This document shows positions 6,445-12,360 of a stretch of DNA of 12,360 nt, piece by piece. Each line of letters begins with the position of its first letter. Positions within the stretch are counted from its first letter, which is position 1. Position numbers and translations under genes: made by a program. The notes under the pieces were generated by a model. It saw nothing but the letters and a program-made list of their open reading frames with translations. It searched no databases and was not told where the DNA came from. Source of the stretch: Flavobacteriaceae bacterium (GTDB taxonomy: Bacteria > Bacteroidota > Bacteroidia > Flavobacteriales > Flavobacteriaceae); contig JAESTG010000105.1 in NCBI GenBank assembly GCA_016763715.1, forward strand, positions 1 through 12,360, in the 5' to 3' direction.

Positions 6445-9400
6445 TGTTGTATACTATTAGTAAATACGGTTGGTTGTTTAGTTGTATTATTTTTAAATGT
6501 CGCACCGATTTGTGTTCCATTTCTAATCCGAGTTGGTTTCCGAGGGTGATTTTAGTCTCAGAATCAATCATAGCTCCTGAAAAACTATCAAACCTTCCAT
6601 GAAAAGGAATTACTCCAAAATAATTTCCTCCAGCTAATACACTTTCATTTCCATCACCATCAAAATCGTATTTCACGAATGCCTTGATAGGTGCCGTTTG
6701 TAACTCCATTACGAACGGCTCAAAAATAAAGGTATTCTCAGTATTTCGCAAGAAGCCAGAGGTTAATGTGTTGACCTCAAAAATTGTAGCTTTATTAAGT
6801 AGTTCTTTGCCTAAAATTTCTTCAATGGTTTTGCCAGCAAAGTCTTTATAGTTTCCAAATTTCTTCCGAAGAAAAACAAGCTGTTCAGCTAATTCATTCA
6901 AGCCTAAAAGCGGATAGTAACGACCTCCTTTCTCTATAGCTAAAATAGTTTCAGTACTGCCATTATCATCAAAATCGGCGTAGTACATTTTCATTGGAGC
7001 ACTCTGAGACGCTTTAAATTTGGTGTTTAAACCCCAATTCCCAAGGAGGTAGTCTGTATCTCCATCTTTATCAATATCAAAGGGGATAATCGTTTGCCAA
7101 AGACCAGACACGTTATTTTTTAAAGGGGAGACTTCGGTTAATTCACCGCTATTGTTTTTAAAGAATTTTGGTGCCATCCATTCTCCCACTACAATAAGAT
7201 CTGTTTGTCCATCATTGTCGAAATCGTCCCAGACTGCATCAGTGACCATCCCAAAATCTGGATAATTTTCTCGATCACCATTGTTCTTTAAAAATGAAAG
7301 CGGAGGTGGTTTGCCAAAATCCAATGGTACAGTATGGTTTCCTATAATTGTAGAATATTCTATTGAGTTGGCATCAGCACCTTTTATTACTGAAGAATTA
7401 TAATAAGTATCCCCAAAATTTCGCTGTTCCATAGTACCGTTGTTTTCCTGATACCATCTATTGATGAGATATTTCTTCGAAGGAGAAACTGTGTTGCCTC
7501 CAGAAAGAACCGATAAAAGACTTTTATTGGTGGCTGCCGACTTGACAATGCTTGCTGAAACATCTTCGTAAATGGAGTCATTTTCAATGCTAGGGAAGCT
7601 ACCCAGCTCGAAACCAGTTTCTGTTTGAAGGAATATGGATGCCTTTTGATTTTTAGCGCCTCCCAAGAAAATATCTTTCTTGCCATCTCCATTCATATCA
7701 CCCACAGCAGCTGCTGGTCCACGATCTGACACTTCGTAAGGAATTAATTTCTGATAGTTGAAATCGGTGTGATTGTCTTCCTTGTGGGTGTAATTTATTC
7801 CTAAATTGTCTTCCGTTTTTCTGAAAAGAGTTCGCTTTGGATATTTTTCATAGGAATATGGCTGTGTTTTTTCAGGAGAAATAACAAGAGATTGATTGGT
7901 AGTAACTTTCTGAAGAATTTGATATGTTTTATCAGGCCATATAATTTTTACAGAATCTATTTCAGTAATATTCCCAAAACCAAAGTGGAGCATAGGTTCA
8001 CTAGAAGCTTGCCAACCGCGGGTGGGGAATAATTCTTTAAATTGAAGAGCTCCGTTGTGGTAAGCATATACTTTGGTGCCAATTCCATAAAGGTTTTTTT
8101 CTTTAAACTGAAATTTAATTTTTAAGTAGTTGGCCGAGCCGTTAGTTTGATTTACATAAATTCCTACTGTTGCATTGATGTTATTGGTTACAATATCTAA
8201 ATCGCCGTCACCGTCCAAATCACCTACAGCCGTTGCTCCAGAAACTGTTTTATCCGAAGGAATCCAATTCCCAGATTTATTGGTAAAACCAGCCTTTCCA
8301 TCGCCTTTGAATACATAGTTGTGCATTGCTCCATTAGGCATCATTTCGAGGGCTTGTTGATCGACCAACTTGCTCTCCACCATTTTTTTCTGAATTTCTT
8401 CATTTGAGACAAAACGAATAAAATCCAAATCATTTGGACGCCTAGGTATCCCATTAGAGATAAATAAATCTTGTTGTCCATCTTGGTCATAATCCCCAAA
8501 GAGCGCACTCCAACTCCAATCGGTAGCTGAAACTCCACTAAGCAGTGCTGTTTCCGTGTATGGACGACTACCGTTATTTAAAAATAACATGTTACGGGTA
8601 TATTGATAATGATACCCGAATTGTTCCGTACGCATTTTCAATATTTGATAGGTATCGTCCCCTTCGCTAGATTTTAAAACAGTTTCATCTTCGGGTGCCA
8701 TATCTAGCGAAATGATATCTGGAAGTCCGTCTTGGTTAATATCTGCTACATCGTTGCCCATAGAAAAGCGTGAGGTGTGACCAAAATATTTTTTTAGACT
8801 CTCGGTAAAAGTTCCATCTCCATTATTCAGATAGTAGTAATCGTCTTCATGAAAATCATTACCCACATAAATATCTGGGTAGCCATCTTGGTTGAAATCA
8901 GATATTGAAACACCTAAGCCATATCCATTGATACCACCAAAGATTCCCGCAGCTTCACTGATGTCGGTAAAAGTGTCACCATCATTTCTTAGAAGGCGAT
9001 CACCGGTTTTATCGTTACGGTCTTTTCTAATTTGTGCTCTTCCGAAGGATTCTTCCGTATGCACGGCATGGTTGAGCAAGTAAATATCTAAATCACCATC
9101 CAAATCGAAATCTAACAAGGCTGCTGTTGTTCCGTAGGATTGAAAATCAAGGCCATACTCTGCCGATCTCTCGGTAAAGGTATTGTCTTGGTTATTTATA
9201 AAAAGTTCATTATGTCCTTCAAATCCATTGATGCCAACAACAGCAATGACGTAAATATCTAGCCATCCATCACCGTTGATATCACCCATAATTGCTCCTG
9301 TATTCCAAGAGCTTTCACCTTGAACGTTGGCGTTTTGGGTGATGTCTTCAAACTTTAAGTTGCCTTTGTTAAGGTAAAGTTGGTTGCCTTTTTGATTTGC

Positions 9401-9628
9401 TGAAAAATATAAATCAGGTAGCCCGTCATTATTAATGTCTCCCATAGCCACTCCACCACCATTGTAAAAATAAAGGTAGTCCAAGATGTTAAGTTGGTCG
9501 TTTTCTGTCAAAGTATTTTCAAACGAAATACCAGATTGAGATGCGGGGAGCATTTCAAATTGATGAGTCTCTTTTTCACAACTGCTTGCAATGAGCATCA
9601 GAATAAATAAACCCAAAAGCTTATTCAT
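6410..9628 (-). CDS. VCBS/FG-GAP repeat and ASPIC/UnbV lipoprotein (paralogue B)
   Basis: This large secreted lipoprotein (1072 residues from the chosen start) has signal MNKLLGLFILMLIASSC with Cys17 as the lipidated residue. A first FG-GAP/VCBS propeller region carries calcium-type DxDxDG loops near residues 64, 116, 175, 244, 296, 379 and 470. An ASPIC/UnbV domain follows at about 511-583 (IGTKVYAYHNG, PTRGWQASS, IDSVKIIWP, VTTNQSL). A second repeat region has loops near 644, 802, 851, 885 and 988. The start is ATG at 9626-9628, because it overlaps the upstream stop as ATGAATAA and begins directly at the signal peptide; an ATG at 9653-9655 would add nine residues. Proteins of this kind sit on the Bacteroidota cell surface or in the periplasm, often near SusC/SusD pairs, and probably bind glycan or protein partners; no enzymatic motif was seen. 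Residues about 689-781 have lost their acidic loop ligands compared with paralogue A. Confidence 0.88.
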   Translation of the reverse strand: MNKLLGLFILMLIASSCEKETHQFEMLPASQSGISFENTLTENDQLNILDYLYFYNGGGVAMGDINNDGLPDLYFSANQKGNQLYLNKGNLKFEDITQNANVQGESSWNTGAIMGDINGDGWLDIYVIAVVGINGFEGHNELFINNQDNTFTERSAEYGLDFQSYGTTAALLDFDLDGDLDIYLLNHAVHTEESFGRAQIRKDRNDKTGDRLLRNDGDTFTDISEAAGIFGGINGYGLGVSISDFNQDGYPDIYVGNDFHEDDYYYLNNGDGTFTESLKKYFGHTSRFSMGNDVADINQDGLPDIISLDMAPEDETVLKSSEGDDTYQILKMRTEQFGYHYQYTRNMLFLNNGSRPYTETALLSGVSATDWSWSALFGDYDQDGQQDLFISNGIPRRPNDLDFIRFVSNEEIQKKMVESKLVDQQALEMMPNGAMHNYVFKGDGKAGFTNKSGNWIPSDKTVSGATAVGDLDGDGDLDIVTNNINATVGIYVNQTNGSANYLKIKFQFKEKNLYGIGTKVYAYHNGALQFKELFPTRGWQASSEPMLHFGFGNITEIDSVKIIWPDKTYQILQKVTTNQSLVISPEKTQPYSYEKYPKRTLFRKTEDNLGINYTHKEDNHTDFNYQKLIPYEVSDRGPAAAVGDMNGDGKKDIFLGGAKNQKASIFLQTETGFELGSFPSIENDSIYEDVSASIVKSAATNKSLLSVLSGGNTVSPSKKYLINRWYQENNGTMEQRNFGDTYYNSSVIKGADANSIEYSTIIGNHTVPLDFGKPPPLSFLKNNGDRENYPDFGMVTDAVWDDFDNDGQTDLIVVGEWMAPKFFKNNSGELTEVSPLKNNVSGLWQTIIPFDIDKDGDTDYLLGNWGLNTKFKASQSAPMKMYYADFDDNGSTETILAIEKGGRYYPLLGLNELAEQLVFLRKKFGNYKDFAGKTIEEILGKELLNKATIFEVNTLTSGFLRNTENTFIFEPFVMELQTAPIKAFVKYDFDGDGNESVLAGGNYFGVIPFHGRFDSFSGAMIDSETKITLGNQLGLEMEHKSVRHLKIIQLNNQPYLLIVYNNETAQVYEIQE

Positions 9629-10055
9629 TGATAGCAAAAACTTTTGGTTTTTCATCGTTTATGGCAACAATCACAAAGGTGTTTCCGTCTTTGTCATTGA
9701 ATTTTGAAATGTGTTTGATTTCTTCTCTTATAAAGAAGCCGCTTTGCTCATAGTCTTGCCACTTAAAATTGAGGGAGCCATCATTAATAAGTACGCTGCC
9801 ATAGTTGGCATCCAAACGAGAATGTTGTGGTCTAAATTCGAAATTATTACCCCCCAAAATGATATCTAAATTCCCATCTTGGTTGACATCGGCACAGGTA
9901 ATTCCACAGACGCACGACAATTGTGTTCGCGGAGGTAAAGACAAGATTTCGAAATTTCCATTTCCGTTATTAATGGCAATAATTGTTTCCGAAGTATTTA
10001 CCTGTTTGATTCGAATTTTTTTCAATATTTCTTCTGAAAATAATTCCTGAATTGA
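9621..10055 (-). CDS. C-terminal part of paralogue A, in the shifted frame
   Basis: Starting at the TCA codon at 10053-10055, this frame encodes SIQELFSEEILKKIRIKQVN and continues to FAINE plus stop. It aligns with the C-terminus of paralogue B: TIEEILGKELLNKATIFEVN; the DVNQDGNLDIILGGN loop against DFDGDGNESVLAGGN; PQHSRLDANYGSVLI against PFHGRFDSFSGAMI; then a matching end. There is no ATG at its head; the first usable codon would be TTG at 10023-10025, with no ribosome-binding context. It is therefore not an independent gene but the tail of the preceding one. The tail's stop overlaps the paralogue B start by 8 bases, so expression of B by coupling would benefit from ribosomes reaching this frame. 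Confidence 0.84.
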   Translation of the reverse strand, partial: SIQELFSEEILKKIRIKQVNTSETIIAINNGNGNFEILSLPPRTQLSCVCGITCADVNQDGNLDIILGGNNFEFRPQHSRLDANYGSVLINDGSLNFKWQDYEQSGFFIREEIKHISKFNDKDGNTFVIVAINDEKPKVFAINE

Positions 10056-12360
10056 TTTTTTGAATATTCTGAAGCTTTTAAGTTTTGTTTCTTTAAGTAC
10101 GATAATTGCGAGACTATTTCTTGCTTTTGGTGTACTGGCATGTCCTTTCCATTTAGCTTTTGAGTCACAATTTGTTCAATGGTTCCGTTGTTGTCAAAAT
10201 CGCAGACCCACATTTTCATTACTTCTTCCTGTGAAGGTTGGTAGTGAAGATTACTCCCTTGATTTCCGAAGATAAAATCTAAATCCCCGTCCTTATCAAG
10301 ATCTACAGGTGAAACCACATTCCACCACCCATGAAGCGAATCTAGACTTGTATTCTGTTTTGTCAAAGCTCCATTTTCAATTTTATAAATAGCAGGAGTT
10401 CCCCAATCTGATACTGTCACTAGCTCAAGGTCGTCGTCGTTATCTACGTTAACCCATTTAGCATCGGTAATCATACCACTCTTTTTGGTGGCAAGGGCTT
10501 TTTCTCTGAAGCTATTTTTGAAGGTTCCGTCTCCTAAGTTCTCCAAATAAATGTGGTCTGGATCAACCCCATAAATCCCAATTACACTCCGTGAGCCTAC
10601 AAAAACGTCAATATCTCCATCACCATCCATATCGTGAGGGGCAATGACGGCTGTATTTTTACTTCCTATTGGAAAGTTGAGTGGAGATTTTGTAAAATTT
10701 CCCTGTCCATTATTGAGATACAAACGTAATCCATCTGTCATAGAGGTATTTACTTGATTTCCTCCAGAACCAACCATAAGGTCTAAATCACCATCTCCGT
10801 CAGCGTCAAAAAAGGCAGCTGCAGTATCTTCCATTTCCTTGTCGGCTTCAAACACAGATTGTTTTTTGGCCGAGAGTTGGCCATTTCCAGAATGTATGTT
10901 CAAAGTTCCAGCTTGCCCTTTGGCGCCACCTGTAAATACATCTTCATTTCCATCTCCATTTACATCGCCAATCGCCATTGCAGGACCTTCTTGAGATAAT
11001 TTTTTATAAATAAGACCTTCGAAATCGAAATCACTATAATTGTTTTCGTAGTGTTTTACGAGCTTGTTATTAGAAAGCTCTTTTAATAGTGGTGTTATCT
11101 TTTCTTTCTTCGGCATCGAATAAGATAGGGTAGCATCTATTTGTTTGAGATTCAACGTTTGGTTAACAGCTACGTTTTGTATCAACACTGTTTTATCATT
11201 TGGCCAAATCACACGAACAGAATCAATCTCTTTGACCGTTCCTAATCCAATGGTCATTCCGTATTCCATGGACGATTGAAATCCGCGAGAAGGAATCATT
11301 TCCTGTAGTATCACTTGATTATCATAGTATAGTCTGACGGTAGTTCCAACGGCAAACCTGTTTTTTTCTCCCCCTTCAAATTTGAATTTAATGTAGTTGT
11401 TTTCTGTGAGCTCGTTGGTATTGTTTCTATATACAAACGAAGTCATATTTACATTATTCACCACCAAATCCAGATCTCCATCGTTGTCCAAATCTCCATA
11501 AGCTGCACCGTTGGAAAGACTTGGTATGCCTAACCCCCAATTGGCTGCTTCATTTGTAAAGGTGAGGTCGTGGTTGTTTTTATATGCATAGTTGGGTAGG
11601 GGATGCACGGGCATTTTATTGATAATGGAGTCAATGGCTTCTTTTTTACCTGTAATTGCCATTTTTCGAATAATATCATTTGCTAAAAAGTCGACAAAAT
11701 CTAAATCGGTCAAATCATGATTAATACCGTTGGTCACGTAAATATCGCGGTAACCATCATTGTCCATATCGAACATGAGGCCAGACCAACTCCAGTCGGT
11801 TGCTGATACCCCACTAAAATAAGCGATTTCAGAATAGCTTCCATTACCGTTGTTTAATTGTAAAGTGTTTTGAATATACTGCTGGTAAAAATCTCTACTT
11901 TGCTTCAGTTTAAAAACATTATAGCCTTCAAATTCCATCACCGATTTCACTCGCTCATCTCCTTCAGGAAGCATATCGGTTATAAAAATATCGGCACTTC
12001 CATCGTTGTTAATGTCGGCAATGTCTATTCCCATGGCAGAAAGAGATAGGTGAGATGTATAGTTTTTTATTTCTTCGGAAAAGGTGCCGTCTTGATTATT
12101 GATGTATAGATAATCACGCTCATAGAAGTCGTTTGAAACGTAAATATCTGGATACAAATCATTGTTTACGTCGCTAATCATTACACCAAGCCCAAATCCG
12201 ATCAAACTGCCATAAATACCTGCATCTTCACTCACGTCTACAAATTTTCCTCCATCATCCCGAAGAAGCATATCACCAACTCCACGAAATATTTTTGGTA
12301 CATCCCAATTTTGAGCGCGCACATCTCTTTGATGGGCAAACCCCAGAGAGTTTACAGGAA
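10022..12360 (-). CDS. VCBS/FG-GAP repeat and ASPIC/UnbV protein (paralogue A), N-terminal part; cut by window edge, frameshifted at its 3' end
   Basis: The frame is open to the right edge. Twelve codons before the first GTG (12320-12322) still encode family-like sequence (PVNSLGFAHQRD, aligning with the LNHAVHTEESFGRAQ region of paralogue B). The real start and lipoprotein signal therefore lie outside, about 200 residues upstream by comparison with B. Numbered from that GTG, calcium-type loops are near residues 51, 103, 185, 277, 453, 506, 564, 674 and 708, and an ASPIC/UnbV domain occupies about 310-393 (VGTTVRLYYDN, PSRGFQSS, IDSVRVIWP, VAVNQTL). After YLKKQNLKASEYSK the frame loses similarity to B and stops at 10022-10024 (NQFRNYFQKKY). 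The missing C-terminus is encoded just downstream in another frame. The protein resembles B throughout and is probably a tandem duplicate. Confidence 0.85.
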   Translation of the reverse strand, partial: PVNSLGFAHQRDVRAQNWDVPKIFRGVGDMLLRDDGGKFVDVSEDAGIYGSLIGFGLGVMISDVNNDLYPDIYVSNDFYERDYLYINNQDGTFSEEIKNYTSHLSLSAMGIDIADINNDGSADIFITDMLPEGDERVKSVMEFEGYNVFKLKQSRDFYQQYIQNTLQLNNGNGSYSEIAYFSGVSATDWSWSGLMFDMDNDGYRDIYVTNGINHDLTDLDFVDFLANDIIRKMAITGKKEAIDSIINKMPVHPLPNYAYKNNHDLTFTNEAANWGLGIPSLSNGAAYGDLDNDGDLDLVVNNVNMTSFVYRNNTNELTENNYIKFKFEGGEKNRFAVGTTVRLYYDNQVILQEMIPSRGFQSSMEYGMTIGLGTVKEIDSVRVIWPNDKTVLIQNVAVNQTLNLKQIDATLSYSMPKKEKITPLLKELSNNKLVKHYENNYSDFDFEGLIYKKLSQEGPAMAIGDVNGDGNEDVFTGGAKGQAGTLNIHSGNGQLSAKKQSVFEADKEMEDTAAAFFDADGDGDLDLMVGSGGNQVNTSMTDGLRLYLNNGQGNFTKSPLNFPIGSKNTAVIAPHDMDGDGDIDVFVGSRSVIGIYGVDPDHIYLENLGDGTFKNSFREKALATKKSGMITDAKWVNVDNDDDLELVTVSDWGTPAIYKIENGALTKQNTSLDSLHGWWNVVSPVDLDKDGDLDFIFGNQGSNLHYQPSQEEVMKMWVCDFDNNGTIEQIVTQKLNGKDMPVHQKQEIVSQLSYLKKQNLKASEYSKNQFRNYFQKKY
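10056..10061 (-). other. One-base frameshift site at an A6 run
   Basis: On the coding strand the sequence is TAT TCA AAA AAT CAA. Adding one A to the A6 run gives TAT TCA AAA AAA TCA ATT CAG, which joins the two halves of paralogue A (ASEYS-KK-SIQELF) into a continuous protein matching B. In the upstream frame the run also reads A-AAA-AAT, the X-XXY-YYZ pattern of a -1 slippery heptamer. A sequencing indel, a true mutation, transcriptional slippage and -1 frameshifting all fit. Confidence 0.8.

Noticed and set aside
7387..8538. Minus-strand open frames of 65-101 codons inside paralogue B
   Set aside because: They are in other frames of a long gene with clear repeat motifs, and carry no domain or start signal of their own.
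9621..10025. A separate 134-residue small gene starting with TTG
   Set aside because: Its sequence aligns with the C-terminus of paralogue B, and its frame continues upstream into the frameshift point; it is the tail of paralogue A.
6600..12300. Periodic repeats of aspartate-rich coding sequence as a CRISPR or DNA tandem repeat
   Set aside because: The periodicity comes from degenerate protein-level FG-GAP/VCBS loops (DxDxDG); the DNA copies are not identical or evenly spaced.

Overview
The window is AT-rich DNA, and every credible gene reads on the minus strand. It most likely comes from a Bacteroidota chromosome, probably a marine-type flavobacterium. The reasons are the gene families: VCBS/FG-GAP plus ASPIC/UnbV surface lipoproteins paired with a vanadium-haloperoxidase-type PAP2 enzyme, an SLC45-like sugar symporter, short Bacteroidota-type lipoprotein signals, and start sites without Shine-Dalgarno sequences. 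No RNA genes, insertion sequences or CRISPR arrays were seen.

In transcription order (right to left) the first block runs from the right edge to 2953. It holds a large VCBS/UnbV protein (call it A), cut off at the right edge and broken by a one-base frameshift near 10056-10061. A full-length paralogue (B, 6410-9628) follows, then a vanadium-dependent haloperoxidase-like lipoprotein (5080-6444), a membrane-anchored SRPBCC plus GyrI-like protein (4163-5071) and a cytoplasmic six-hairpin glycosidase resembling GH100 invertases (2953-4170). Junctions are 8-base overlaps, one 17- or 35-base overlap, and one 8-base gap, so this looks like one transcript with translational coupling.

The second block begins after a 142-base intergenic region (2810-2952) that carries a near-perfect 18-base palindrome typical of LacI-family operators. 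It encodes an SLC45/GPH-type sugar symporter (1136-2809) and, overlapping it by ATGA, a second MFS transporter. The second transporter has an in-frame TAA at 309-311, although the same frame stays open to the left edge.

A plausible reading is envelope-level capture or processing (VCBS/UnbV proteins and the PAP2-type enzyme), followed by uptake of an oligosaccharide, possibly sucrose- or maltose-like, through the LacI-controlled symporter and intracellular hydrolysis by the glycosidase. The link between the oxidative/PAP2 enzyme and sugar use is inference from gene order only. Two of seven genes carry single-base interruptions, which could be sequencing errors or genuine decay; the A6 frameshift also sits on a possible slippage site.
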